DNA of 64,000 bases from Macrosoma leucophasiata (GCA_036365455.1 JAWQUS010000008.1:11019501-11083500); one strand, 5' to 3'. Counted from the stretch's first letter, positions 22,451 to 34,565 are shown. Notes: generated by a model not told the origin, from the sequence alone. Program-made: numbers and translations.

Positions 22451-23194
22451 TAGGTGCAGCACTGGTTAAAATTTGAGAATGACAATAAAATAAATTAAAT
22501 AGATTTAGATGATTAATATTATGGCTCTGTGTCGGAAATTACAGGTCCGTACAAGTACATACGGACAAGTAGATTTGGTAGCAATGCATACATAGAACTC
22601 TAGTATTCTAATAACAGTAGTGAGCAATTCTTGTGTTGCTATGGGATTGAACATAAAATATTAAACGTTCATTGAGATTCTAAATTTATTAAAATTGACT
22701 ATAGGCTGCAGTTTTTATTCAGTGTCAATATAATGTACCTGATAGGGATCGGCCATGTTTTAACCGACTTCAAAAAGTAAGTTATCAGTTTATATGTATG
22801 TATTTGATATTTTTGGAATTGGCTAATAATTGAGCATTACTATATATTTTGTCTTCCAAGCATGTGTGCTAAATTTCGTAAGTGTGTGTATATTTGTCCG
22901 CGAATTACTCAGAAAACTACTAATCATATCGAGATGAACTTTTTTGATTAGAAATGGATATAGGTATTTCATCATAATCAGTTCAGCCAATTTTGATATG
23001 TAGCTATCCTTTATATCAGAAACAATATCAGCAAGCCTTTATATCAAAAAAAAAGTATTATTTTATTTAAGAAACACAAAGTGTATCTTAAATAAAATAA
23101 TAATTTCTGGTACAGAAACGTAACATCTTAGGCACCAGGAATGATAACGTATCTATCTATATTGAAATCTAATTTGATGTATTTTCGTATCGTC

Positions 23195-23750
23195 AGTGTA
23201 AGTCCCGTCAAAGTCGGAGACACTCAAATTCTATTCATTTGTATGTAGGTATGTTTGTATGTATGGTTGTATGGAGATAAAAGTAGCCTAAGTTACTTCT
23301 TATTACATCAGCTACCTTCCCGAGGAAGTCCCGTCAAAGTCGGATACACTCCAATTCTACTTATTTGTATGTAGGTATGTATGTATGTATTGATGTATAG
23401 ATATAAAAGTAGCCTAAGTTACTCCTTATTACATCAGCTACCTACCCGTGGAAGTACCGTCAAAGTCGGATACACTCCAATCTACTCATTTGTATGTAGG
23501 CATGTATGTATGTATAGATGTATGGAAATAAAAGTAGCCTATGTTACTCCTTGTCACATCAGCTATCTGCCAGTGAAAGTCCCGTCATAATCGGTCCAGC
23601 CGTTCCCAAGATTAGCCCCGCCAAACAGGCAGACAGACAGACAGACAGACAAAAATTGTAAAAAATATTGTTTTGGTATATGTACCGTGTATACATACTT
23701 CTGCATTTAGTAAAAAGATGTTATTTTAATATTACAAACAGACACTCAAA
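23195..23750 (+). repeat. Helitron-like element with internal 126-base tandem repeat
   Basis: The block …AGTCCCGTCAAAGTCGGA… TATAAAAGTAGCCTAAGTTA … recurs with anchors at 23202, 23328, 23454 and 23579, so periods of 126, 126 and 125. Each unit contains a TTGTATGTAGGTATGTATGT stretch. After the last unit the family's normal tail follows (CAAGATTAGCCCCGCCAAAC, CAGACAGA run, ATGTACCGTGTATACATAC). Confidence 0.7.
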
Positions 23751-23754
23751 GGAG

Positions 23755-24395
23755 ATGTTGCGAGCTCGGCTCTAGTTCGTACACGTCCTCAAAAAATGTG
23801 TAAATTGGAGAAGAATCCAAAAAAAATACAATTAATTTATTCAAGAATATATTTTAGAGTTACTACCACATTTAATTCAAACGATTTTATCATTTTTAAC
23901 CATATTCAACATGGCGGCGATACAGCCGACGCTTCTTTAAATTGGAAATCGATTAGTTTAAGTTCTTAGTATTAACACATGCAATCGATTTCGATAGTGT
24001 TTAGAAAATATTACTTTTTTCTCCAAGTACAAAAAACAATTAAAAAAATGAAAATGTCAAAATGACATCGCCCGCCATATTCGCCATGTTGGTTTGAGTT
24101 GCAATTCTAACTGCAAATAATATTTTGTAACTGCAAACAAAGCTAAATAAGTGAATGTATGCAGTATTAAAACGTTTTAATATTGATTTTGCCTGTTAAT
24201 GATATTATGTACAATACATGGCCGGAGGTCCATACATTTTTGCAACATCTCTTTTTATTTATTTGTATAGAGTATAGATATAGATTATATTATAACTGAT
24301 TTAAACGCGCTAATTTCAGGAATTACTGTATCGATTAGAAAAATTATTTCAGTGTTAGATAGCCCATTTATTGAGGATTTATAACATCATGCTAA
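23755..24395. other. Intergenic, no gene seen
   Basis: AT-rich. 'TTTTAACCATATTCAACATGGCGGCGATACAG' -type pieces (23895-23930) look genic at first sight but have no open frame. Confidence 0.35.
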
Positions 24396-24399
24396 GATA

Positions 24400-24585
24400 G
24401 TAGCAGAAGCCCAGGAAGACCAAGACCATGACCAAATAGGTCGAGTTCTGTCTGATGGTGGGGTCAAAAGTCTTAGGCATCGGCGGGCGTGTATGAAGAG
24501 AATGATGAAGGTATATGAGGCACGAGATATCTGGCGCTCTACATTCTCTGCCTACCCCGTTAGGGACTTGGCGTGAAGATACATT
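24400..24585 (+). repeat. RTE-like LINE 3' end
   Basis: Second copy: CCCAGGAAGACCAAGACCAT … CGTTAGGGACTTGGCGTGA. Shorter in the middle. Confidence 0.55.
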
Positions 24586-24934
24586 CATATATATGCTAAG
24601 ATGAATACAAGGGGCTAAGTAACATTGCACCCGAGCGAAACTGGGGCGGGCAGCTAGTATCGAATATAATTGAATACACATATTATAAAACATTAAAACA
24701 ACAGGCAAAACTTTCTTTTCTTGAATTAAAATAGTATCTCCAGTGACTCATAGTGGATGCGTCAACAACGTTGCAGACGTGCGCTGTTCATGAGAGTTTC
24801 GTGAGCTCTCTCACCTTGTTACAATTTTACGACTGTCATCACTCGTCTGATGTTTGACTTTTGACGAATAAAACGCACTGAAAATAATGAAATTAATTTT
24901 CCTTACATCAGTAAGAAAATCTAGACAAATTTTT

Positions 24935-25245
24935 AATGTAATAAAAGTGGCAAACAAACATGCAGCTCACATTGACGTTAAGTAACGACTGCAGCATATA
25001 GGCATCTACAAAAAACCAGAGGTCAAAATGCAGATGCGTTGCCCTGAGACCTAAGTGTCGTGTCCAGGGGCGGCTCTAGCTCGTGTAGCGTTCGTGTGTA
25101 ATGAATAATTATAGTCAAAGACGAAGCTCTTAGCTGTTTCAGGGAGCGCTGCGGCGCCTCCTGAGACGGCGGCGCCCGTGTGCCTTGCACACCCTGCACT
25201 ATAGGTAAAGCCGCCCCTGGTCGTGTCTCTGTGATAGTCATTATT
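24935..25245 (-). repeat. R290 partial copy interrupted by a hAT MITE
   Basis: Reverse R290 sequence (GTGGCAAACAAACATGCAGC…GATGCGTTGCCCTGAGACCT) resumes after the MITE as CTCTGTGATAGTCATTATTA. The remainder of the element is missing. Confidence 0.65.
25065..25219. mobile_element. hAT-type MITE inserted in R290
   Basis: 155 bases with ends CAGGGGCGGC and GCCGCCCCTG (10-base perfect inverted repeats), flanked by an exact 8-base duplication GTCGTGTC (25057-25064 and 25220-25227). CAGGGGCGG ends and 8-base target duplications are hallmarks of hAT elements. No coding sequence, so non-autonomous. Confidence 0.82.
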
Positions 25246-25999
25246 ATTAGTTATAATAAAAAAATATTCAAATACATTCAGGCGAATTGAGAACCTCCTA
25301 CTTTTTGGAGTCGGTAAAAAATTATCACACTTGGGCTATAATTTACCAACTGAGCTGTTTAGTAGGATCAAGCTAGTTTTCCAGTGCCAAGATAATTAAT
25401 AAATCGGTGTACAAGTACAATATGGGCCATGCATGACGAGATGAGAGACGTGCACGTATCGCGATGTCAAACACTTGCGTCCCAAATGCCAAGTCTATAG
25501 TTTAGTTGTATTGTAAATCAGAAACGAATATGATGCGCTCAAAGTGGAGCTTGTTCATTACGATGAGTACAGACATGATTATTTAGCAACTCAATTACTC
25601 ATGACTGCGACTATTTATACAAGAAATACTCGAACATATTTAATTTTTTGTCAGACAGGTCATGCTATCTGTATTTAATATCAGCCGAGGCTGCTACTTT
25701 CGTGCTTTAATTCCAAAGTCGCTAAATTTGGAAACAGAGAAAAATTAATTGTGCAGACTGAAAGCAAATAAAATGGAATAACAATAAAACAAAGTAAATA
25801 CCAATCTCATACGTACATACAAATAGACATAAATACACACATACAGGACCTATTTTATGTAATTACGAGTAAATATACCTAACCTAAAAGCTTGCATATT
25901 TGTCATGACTCTAAAACTGTCTCTGAAACTCTTGTCTGTACATACACTGGCTGTCCGAGCGAACTTCGTAACTCCGTAGCGGTATAAAAAAGTTTACTG

Positions 26000-26259
26000 T
26001 CTATCTATATATATAAAAATCAATTGTTGTTCGTTAGGCTCGCTAAAACTCCAGAACGGCTGGACCGATTTGTTTAATTTTGGTTTTGAATGTTTTTTGG
26101 GAATCCAGGGAAGGTTTAAAAGGTATGAAAATATGAAGAAATTGTAGGGAAATAGTAAAAACCACAATTTCATTTTTCCATACAAATAGTCCGTATCTAT
26201 CAAACCTTTGACACATTATTTCTTTGTGAGGCAACACGAAGTTTGCCGGGTCAACTAGT
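26000..26259 (+). mobile_element. Helitron-like element, 'AACTTCGT' family, complete
   Basis: Begins TCTATCTATATATATAAAAA and ends GTTTGCCGGGTCAACTAGT: the TC…CTAGT ends of lepidopteran non-autonomous Helitrons. Inner core GAACGGCTGGACCGATTTGT. Open frames on the minus strand here (SLNFLHI-like) are by-products of the conserved repeat. Confidence 0.62.
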
Positions 26260-26269
26260 ATAATATATA

Positions 26270-26575
26270 CAAATAAATAAAATTGGAGTGTCTGTTTGTA
26301 ATATTAAAATAACCGCTGTTTACTAAATGCATATAAATATACGGTGCATATACCAAAACTATTTTTTACAGTTTTTGTCTGCCTGTCTGTTTGTTTGTTC
26401 CAGCTAATCTCGGGAACAGCTGGACCGTTTTGACGGGACTTTCACTGGCAGATAGCTTATGTAATAAGGCGTAACCTAGGCTACTTTTATACTAGCTGCG
26501 CCCACGACTTCGTCCGGGTAGGTACTGAACAATCATAAATTCTTACGGGGACGAAGTCGCGGGCACATCTAGTAA
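26270..26575 (-). mobile_element. Helitron-like element, 'GACTTCGTC' family, reverse copy
   Basis: Reverse of the 6444 element: GGAGTGTCTGTTTGTAATAT … TTTACAGTTTTTGTCTGCCT … GCTGCGCCCACGACTTCGTC … GGGACGAAGTCGCGGGCACA TCTAGT. It directly follows the next Helitron-like copy. Confidence 0.6.
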
Positions 26576-26801
26576 AATATATAAATAAAATCATAATAAT
26601 AGCCAAGCCGTTTCAGAGGAATTTGCACACTGTGACACGAGAATTTCATATATTAGATTATAATACAGTACAGTACAATACAGTAGACTATATATACAAT
26701 TATTAAACACAATTATTAATGATTATTACATCACCTTCCGGCTCGCTACTTGCCTCCGCCTCGCCACATCTTGCTGCGCTCCGCATCGCTGCCCCTATGG
26801 T

Positions 26802-27356
26802 GAAGCTGTCGACCGTCTGGGGCACCATGGTCTCTTCTGCGGTAGAAGTGCCGGCAGATTCACCAGGCACGCCCAATTAAATGACATTCTGCGCCGAGCC
26901 CTTTCCACCGCCGGCGTGCCAGCCATATTAGAACCCAACAGCCTGGCACGTGACGATAGAAGGAGACCGGACGGTATGTCATTGATGCCCTGGAAGATGG
27001 GTAGGCCTTTGGTGTGGGACGCAACTTGCGTTGACCTTAGCGCCATCCCATCTTCCAAGAACGGCGTGCTCCACTGGCACTGCTGCTGCAACTGCGGAGA
27101 CCCTGAAACAGCGCAAATATAGTACCCTTCCAGAGGACTATATAATTGTGCCTTTCGGGGTCGAAACTCTTGGTCCATGGGGCCTCAGTGCTCGGCTCTT
27201 ATTCAAAGAGATCGCGAAACGGCTGGTCGACACTTCCCGTGACCAGAGGTTTAGGTCAAAGAATCAGCATTGCCATTCAACGAGGCAATGCTGCCAGCCT
27301 TCTGGGTACCATAACACAGGAAGGCAGTGATGCGGAATTTTTAGATGCATGTTGTT
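26802..27356 (+). pseudogene. Degraded retroelement pol C-terminal fragment
   Basis: Reading across three frames gives one recognisable protein: SAGRFTRHAQLNDILRRALS, then RPDGMSLMPWKMGRPLVWDA TCVD (to about 27040), then a second frame (TLAPSHLPRT… to IIVPFGVETLGPWG…, 27035-27245), then a third (QRISIAIQRGNAASLLGTIT, 27262-27325). The RPDG…PWK.GRPLVWD…VPF.VET.GPWG…QRISIAIQRGNAAS pattern is familiar from the C-terminal end of reverse-transcriptase polyproteins in many invertebrate genomes; I cannot assign the class. At least two frameshifts mean it is dead. It is GC-rich against AT-rich flanks, as a fairly recent or foreign insertion would be. Confidence 0.6.
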
Positions 27357-27359
27357 AAA

Positions 27360-28660
27360 CGAGTTCTTTTTAGTTTAGTCTTAACTGTATATTATGTAAA
27401 TATTATTTAGGTTTTAAATATATTTTCATGATTTTTTTTTATTATGTAGATTAATTCAGTTATTTGTCTGTTTAATATTGCATACTTAAGGATTTCATTG
27501 TGGATATTATTATCATTAAAACTATATGGTTAAACAAAATGCAATGTTTTCAGCTAATATCCTTCCAGTCCGATCTATTCTTGACTCCTTTTTCCAATTT
27601 CTTATTTCCAGCGTTGAATACAACCTGCATTGCCATTAGTATAATGTAACGGTTTTCACACAAAATAATTTATATAACAATAACTTACCAAAGAAAAAAA
27701 AGATTCGGACGAATTGAGAACCTTTTTCCTTTTTTCGAAGTCGGTTAAAAACTGAAATCAAGTTGGCCAATTTGAATAATATAAATGATCATGATATTTT
27801 ACATCGCTTGTACTGGATATCAATATTTACACGGTTATTTTTATAGAGCATCAAAATATCTCAATCGTTTCGATCTTATGTTTCTAACAATTGCTTTCAG
27901 TGGATAGAAGTTTTTCTTCTATTTTATTCATAGTTGTTTAGTAGATACCTAGATGCAATGTACATTTATTGAAATTTTATATTGGTGTAGTTCTGTGCGT
28001 GTCATGGACAGTCATGGAAAATGATATGCTAAAAACAAAACTGAACATAAATAAAATGGTATGACCATCTGAGAATTCATTATTCGTTTTATTTATACAC
28101 CAGCTGTGTCTGTTCTGTTGTAATTCACCTGTATTTCAAAATTGTTACCCGCAAGGTCGCTGTAAAACACTCATGAAGCTATTGACGTAGTATTATTACA
28201 TATTCTCTGGCTGTAGTTAATTAAAGACGGAGAGAACACTCTGAGTACCTATCGTGTTATCCCTGTCAGTGTCGTCCCACTTTCTCCTTCTTATTAGAAG
28301 ATAGCGATATCAGAGGAAGAAGGATCGTTAAAGTAATGAGGCCATTTAACAATTTTCAAATGGTGCGACTAATTTTTAGTTTAACTGATACTTTCGGCTA
28401 GAGTTTATACTTACTGATGCAACCTGGCCTTATGGTTCATGATACAAGTAACACTATCTGAGCGAGACCACTGCTCTGTCTTCTAGAGTTTATAGCGATA
28501 TGTGTCTTACAGCCTTCCTTCATAAATGGACTATCCAGTCTATCCATTTCAAGAAGACTTTTTCAAATCGATCCTATAATTTCTTTATAATATTCGTATG
28601 GTAAAATTAAATAAGGATGATGTTCTACGATGCAAGTAGGTTGAATGTAATAAGATAGGT
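27360..28660. other. Intergenic, no gene seen
   Basis: AT-rich; nothing recognised. Confidence 0.5.
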
Positions 28661-28664
28661 GGTT

Positions 28665-28942
28665 ACTGGTGTTAGAGCTCCAGAAGCTCGAGGGCGTAGC
28701 ACCACCGCATTACCTAATCTATCTGCAGCCAAATGGTAGTGTTCAACAGTATCGTGTTCCGGTTACATGAACTGTATGGCCCCGTAATAACTATCACAGA
28801 GGTGAAATTTCTTAGTTCTCAGGGATGCCAACGCATCTGCACTTTTACCTCTAGTTATTGTGTAGATTTCTACAGTCTGCCATCGTCACTTAACATCCAT
28901 GTGAACTGCATGCTTGTTTGCCACCACCATCATGTAAAAAAG
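28665..28942 (+). repeat. R290 full copy
   Basis: Sense copy ACTGGTGTTAGAGCTCCAGA to CACCATCATGTAAAAAA, with the A-rich 3' end preserved. Open frames here are by-products. Confidence 0.7.
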
Positions 28943-29190
28943 TAGGTTATAATTAATTTAATACTATAATTGTGTATAACATTGAATTTAAACACTTATG
29001 AAAGATTCACAGAACGCTTTTCTAAGTGCGGATTAATATCAATCGCAGTACCTACCAATAAATGAAATCTGCCCAATATATCAATAGACTCGCATCTTTT
29101 CAATCATGACGAACTGTAGAATAATATATACGATCTTAAATAATGAAACGCATTAACTATTTAAGTTTAATTACTGAAACGATTGTTCTT

Positions 29191-29480
29191 ATGTTATAAA
29201 AGCGGCAAACAAAAAAAATCACATTGATGGAAAATGAAGTAGCTAGCCTATAAATCTATACATTATAACCAGAGATTTCAATATTGATCCTTTGCTACTC
29301 CTGAGCCCTGAGCTGTCATGCCTTTGTAACAAATATTACGGGACCATACATAACCACTTGACTGGAACACTATGGCGCTATGTCGCTGAGCACTACTATT
29401 CACCGGCAAGTAGATTTGGCAATGCCGTGGGTTTCTGTTCGTTTACCCTCGTGGTCCATAACTGAAACTCTACCACCAGT
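29191..29480 (-). repeat. R290 full copy, diverged
   Basis: Reverse copy from ATGTTATAAAAGCGGCAAAC to CTACCACCAGT with many substitutions, older than most others here. Confidence 0.6.
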
Positions 29481-29489
29481 GAGCTATGT

Positions 29490-30440
29490 CTTCGGTCATT
29501 ATTGTATCGCAATACCTTTACTGCGAAAATATCTAACATCTTTAAATAAATCAGCCTCTTAAAACGCGGCAACATTGAGACTCAAATTCTAATGAACAAA
29601 CAAAATATATGGAGCTGATATTCTTATCCAAATAGAATCACTGCTATCCACAATATCTTCGTCACTGTTTAATAAAGTTTATTTTGAACTTTACGTCCCT
29701 AACAGTCGTAAAGGAGTCACCATGCTCGCTGCCAACAATCCAAGTTATTTATGTGACGTAAAAATACCTACGTTACTCTCTCGAATCCACATTTCGGTAC
29801 TTTGATTGTGATATTTGTGATTGTGAACGGAATATAAAGAAATATTTAACAGGTTTATTTTACAACATGACTTTTACCCGCGGCTTCTGTTTTGCAATTC
29901 TAAGGAAAAATCATAAATTTTATATTTTAAGTACCTATGGTTAACAAAATTATTTTTTGTAGTAACATAAATCAATATATTTATGTATTTAAAAAAATGT
30001 TGCATTCCGGGAGTGCCGTCAGAAGTGAACATTTGAATTTAAAGTTGTGCATTTTTGCAACACGTACTTTTTTATGTGGCTTAAAATAACTAAAGATTCA
30101 GATTCTTTCTCTTTGTCAAGCACTTCAATATCATTCATTGTGCTTGATTGGTGGAGGCGGGCCCCACCGATGTCGTGTCGTCGAATCGTGAGGCGTGACG
30201 ACACCGACGTCGCTGACGGAGACGACCAACCACGTCGTTTGTTCAATCATTCAGTCAATCATGTCTTCAATCCTTTCTAATTTTTGCATTGTAACATTCT
30301 CTCACCACGGCTCTTTCTGAAGACATATCTTGTACCAGTAAAATACATAGTATAACTTTAAATTACCTTTTATTTAAAGTACATTATAATACAGTCCACT
30401 CTATACCACCTCCAACACTCTTTGAGCGATATGTGTTATT
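29490..30440. other. Intergenic with a GC-rich patch
   Basis: 30150-30245 is GC-rich (GGAGGCGGGCCCCACCGATG; GTGACGACACCGACGTCGCT) with ~75-codon frames on both strands. No family recognised; it may be a scrap of a repeat. Confidence 0.35.
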
Positions 30441-30444
30441 ATGA

Positions 30445-30760
30445 TAATGCCGGCTAGGTTAATTAACCGGAACACAATAGTGCTGAATATTACGATTTGG
30501 TGACTCAAACAATAGGTAATGTAGTGGTGCCTATGCTCTTAGCTTCGAAGTTCCAGTGGAACTACTGCAGGGTTTCGTCGGATGTTTCTAGTTTCCACAG
30601 TCAGACCTTTGGTGAACTTTAAAAGGATTAACATCCTCACTAATCTCTAAGGTTGTAGGGTTCCAGTGGCAGCTCGTAGGCACTAACGAATTCCTAATCT
30701 ACTTGCCGCTTTAAAGTATTCAGCTGTATCGTTCCGTTTGCCTCTTTAATGCCCGGCACA
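30445..30760. repeat. Two degraded R290 fragments head to head
   Basis: 30460-30560 reads in reverse (AACCGGAACACAATAGTGCT…GGTAATGTAGTGGTGCC); 30650-30760 reads in sense (GGGTTCCAGTGGCAGCTCGT…CTAATCTACTTGCCGCTTTA). Both are heavily eroded. Confidence 0.45.
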
Positions 30761-30971
30761 GTAGCATAAGAGCATAGTTTTCTGCCGTTTCACCGCACCA
30801 GATTAGTAAGGTCACGGACGTTCTATAAAATATCCTGGGTAAAGAGGAAAGATAGATATATGCTGCTATAGAGCAACAGCGCGACATGCAAGACAACTTT
30901 ATGTCTTGATAATTTATTTGGCGCTGACTCAACAATTGTCAGTTACACATATCAGTAGCTTACATTTATTT

Positions 30972-32253
30972 GAGGTTGGGGAAAAAGTTTCTTCGCATTT
31001 TTTAAGATAATTCAAAACATTTTTTAATATAGTTTATTTCAATTTAACTAAAGTATGTATGTACCATTTTGTTCGATAACCTTTTGCCATCTTCTAGGTA
31101 GGGACCCATTGCTATAAGAATTTTGGGACTTCTCATCAAAATACCGCAACAAGTGGATTTGGCAGTCCTCTCGTGATGTTAACCTAACATTGCATAAAGA
31201 ATTCTGAAGAGACCGAAACTGGAACATCTGAAGGTACAAGGTCAGGACTATACGGCGGATGCATTAACACCTCCCAGCCAAACTCTCTTAATTTTTGCTG
31301 AGTGGCTATAGATGTGTGAGATCTAGCGTTATCATGATGAAACACCACACCCCTTATGTTGATCAATTCCGGCCCCTTTCTCTCAACTTCTTGCTTTAAT
31401 CTCATCAGTTGTTCGCAGTAAGGTTCAGAATCGATAGTCCTGCCTGGTGGTAATAGCTCATAATGAATAATGCCCTTCCAATCCCACCACACACATAACA
31501 TCACCTCATTGCGAGTTAACCCGGGTTTCGCCACAGTCTGTGAAGCCTGACCGGCCTTTGACCACGAACTTTTTCGCACGTTCTTGTCGTACGTGATACA
31601 CTTTTCATCACCAGTTATCAGCTTCTTCAAAAATGATTCGGTTTCATTACGTCGTAATAAAGAATCACAAATGAATACACGGTTCATTCGTTTCTTTCAG
31701 TGAGCTCGTGAGGTACCCAAATATCGAGCTTTTTTTTGTACCCAGCTTTTTTCAAATGCGCCAAAACTGTTTTGTGATCAATTCTCAGTTCTTCAGCTAC
31801 GTCGTAACTACTGATATGTCGATCATGCTCCACTTTTTCAAAAATGGCATCCATTTTATCCGTAATAGGGCGGCGACCAGAGCGAGGTGCATCTTTGACA
31901 TCAAAATTTCCGGATTGAAAACGCTTAAACCAAATTTGTGCTACTCTCACAGACACTGCACTAGGTCCATAAACATCGCAAATTTTTTTCGCGGCTTGCT
32001 TTGCGTTTTTACCTTTTTTGTAGTAAAATTTTAAAATGTATCGAATTTTTTCATTAGATTCACTCATCTTGACAGTACGAAAAACAAATGAAAATCCCAC
32101 ATTTGCCTAATTTGAATTTGGAATTATGTTCTTTAAAATTTTAACTTTCAATGATACCAAAACCAGACAGATACAAATACTACAGCCAAAAAGATTTTAT
32201 TACAAGTTCATATATTATAGTATATAATGCGAAAAGACTTTTTCCCCAACCTT
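30972..32253 (-). mobile_element. Mariner transposon (cecropia-like), inactive
   Basis: About 1.28 kb, the normal size for mariner. Terminal inverted repeats: left AGGTTGGGGAAAAAGTTTCT (30973 on), right the complement of GACTTTTTCCCCAACCT (32236-32252), sharing AGGTTGGGGAAAAAGT and TTCGCATT. It carries one broken transposase on the minus strand. TA target bases are present near the right end but the left end is eroded. Confidence 0.88.
31048..32067 (-). pseudogene. Mariner transposase pseudogene
   Basis: Three minus-strand frame pieces make one mariner transposase. The N-terminal piece (from 32067, MSESNEKIRYILKFYYKKGK) has the paired helix-turn-helix DNA-binding region including WFKRFQSGNFDVKD and a GRRP motif. 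The middle piece (31684 downward) has the catalytic DD34D triad: TGDEKC, HHDNARSH and SPDLVPSD, with exactly 34 residues between the second and third Asp. The C-terminal piece (31239-31048) ends WQKVIEQNGTYIL as in active relatives. Frame breaks lie near 31686, where an ATGA overlap splits the pieces, and near 31235, just after the third Asp. The conserved Trp after TGDEK is Cys. The element cannot move by itself. Confidence 0.88.
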
Positions 32254-32574
32254 ATATTCAGTGTCAGTGGATATTTTTTTTTGTAAAAAATTTTTTTTTT
32301 CAATTTTAACTGCCTCAAGTTCCCGTAAACAATCAAGACATGAGAAAACGCCTGCGACGGCCGAACAATTGAAATCAATTGTCATATTTTTCTCGCGAGC
32401 TTTAGTTTTTCCTTCAAAATCCATTAATAGATTCATAGTCTAGTAACCTCGGTTATTTTTATGTAGTTGTAGTCGTATACCAATACATTTTTTCTTTAAT
32501 TATTATAATTTTTTAAAATAATAAAGCCAATTTTTTATTGACAAAAAATCTTTTTATTTATGGCCTTTAGCGTA

Positions 32575-32785
32575 TAATGCAAATGAATGGCAAGTGAATA
32601 ATGCTGCCTATAGAAATTACGGAGCCATATATCAAGCTGGAACATGATAGTCCTAAACAGTAGGTACCTACTAGTTGATGCCAGATTTACGTATATAAAG
32701 ATAGAGATAGATTAGGTAATGCTGTCTGATATCTTACATATCACACTCAAGATCCCATACTGAAGACTACCACGACTTAAGTATC
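32575..32785 (-). repeat. Degraded R290 remnant
   Basis: Scattered matches to the reverse R290 (GGAACATGATAGTCCTAAAC, AGATTAGGTAATGCTGT) in order. Heavily mutated. Confidence 0.4.
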
Positions 32786-32789
32786 GTAA

Positions 32790-34560
32790 TTCTACATAAG
32801 AACTAGTTGTGTTTATATCATATCTGACGGGTTATCAACCGGGGAAGACTTCCTTCGATTGTCTTTTACCTTCATCACCAGAACTTCGGTAATAAATATG
32901 ACCCAGGTATAATTTGTGTTTCATGACATGATTAAAAAAAATCTCAAACACGAGGTTTTTGTTGTTAATCACTCAAGAGTTTTTTTAGGACCTAGGGAAC
33001 TCTTGAGTGATTACAGCCGAGTGACTTAGGGTCTAGGTCATCTTTCATCTCCATAATGAGACCCTCGGCGACCTTTATAAACGAGCTAGTATATAAATTA
33101 AAGTTTTCACTTAGGTGAACGAAAAATTTCACATTTCAACAGAATCAGTAACAAAATGATAGGGAAATACCAATCATGACCGATTTTCTGGCTCTTCGAA
33201 GTGGTTATCATTTTTCAAAATTCTTTTATCAGAAATCGGTGCACTCGATAAAAAGTAATACGAAAAGAAAAGTAATAAAAAAAAATCTTTTATTGACTTC
33301 TTTCTCACACAGAAAGGATAGATAAATTACATAATCAGATCTTAAACTAGGTATAACATGACTGGGTAGATGTATCTGTGTGAGACTGGTATCTGCAATA
33401 GGGGGGGGGGGTCTGTAGTGTAGTTAATTGATAGAAATTTTGTACGTGTATCAAGTTCGTTTTTGTTATTAATTTTTTTTTTAAATCAAAATGTGACCAC
33501 CTTGAATGTCCACCGCCCGTAATCGTATATGGCCCTCCGCAACGTCCCAAGTCGAGGTTCAGACCCACAGGGGTCTCGCTTAGGCAGTTGCGCTATATTT
33601 TAATTAGGCTGGAGCGCTTTTTGCGCTCGCCGATCGCCCGGTGAAGTAGACTTGTGACGTCTTGAGACGAGCAGCCCACATAAGTCCATCCCAAAAAAAA
33701 CTTGAATGTATAGGCATTCAAGTTTTTTTTGGGAAAAAATGTATCATGAAAATCGGACTACCCAGTGAAACAATATACGTAGTCATACGTACACGTCGAA
33801 TTGATAACCTCTTTTGTTTATTGTCAGGTGAATAATGAATGGGAAAAGTTATTTATATAAATAAAATTTCTATATATAAAAATAATCATGAAAATCGGAT
33901 CTGGCTCAAGACCGTTGAATTGAAAAGCTCCTCATTCGTTTATTTGTCTGTTGAAAAATTCACAAAGTGTATGTAAGGTTCACACGTGATGCACCTCTTA
34001 AGGTCATATATTTTGCCTCTGCGCGACAACTACGAGTCCGTATATAATAATCTCACCACAACTCATCACGTGATGAATCATAAGGATCCTTATACTATGA
34101 AGTTATGAATAACGGTTTGGCAATGTGACGAATTTATTTTTTATCTTCTGGCAACCATACGATCAAGCAAAAAAAGTGAACAAGAGACACCTGTTATCCT
34201 AAAATATTATTAATATCAGTTTAATTCCACCTATATCTCATATTTCACTCTAGTTTCTGTTTTTTATTATAGTTCAAATTTGTGAAATAAATAAACTTGC
34301 ATCTTACTAACTTTAATGACAAAAGAGTAAAAGTCGTTACTGATGAAAAAATAACGCATTACCTCTAAGTATATAAGTAAGTATAAAGTACCTATATGTA
34401 AAGTACTAGACTAGATATTCCCCTTGATAGCATGGTTCTAGTTTTTTGCATACAATCACCTGCACTTTCCCATAGTAACATGACAGCTGACTTGAAAACG
34501 TCATACAAAATATCTGTCAAATCGATTTAAAAATGGAACCGGCTGTTTGTTCTCGGTATC
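32790..34560. other. Intergenic, two strong hairpins
   Basis: Hairpins AATCACTCAAGAGTT/AACTCTTGAGTGATT (32967-32981/32998-33012, loop 16) and TCCCAAAAAAAACTTGAATG with its exact complement (33689-33708/33715-33734, loop 6). A G-run of 10 lies at 33401. No gene seen. Confidence 0.5.
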
Positions 34561-34565
34561 TATGC

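Noticed and set aside
30019..30280. Overlapping 75-77-codon frames in a GC-rich patch
   Set aside because: No motif, no start or splice support; frames on both strands are expected in GC-rich DNA.
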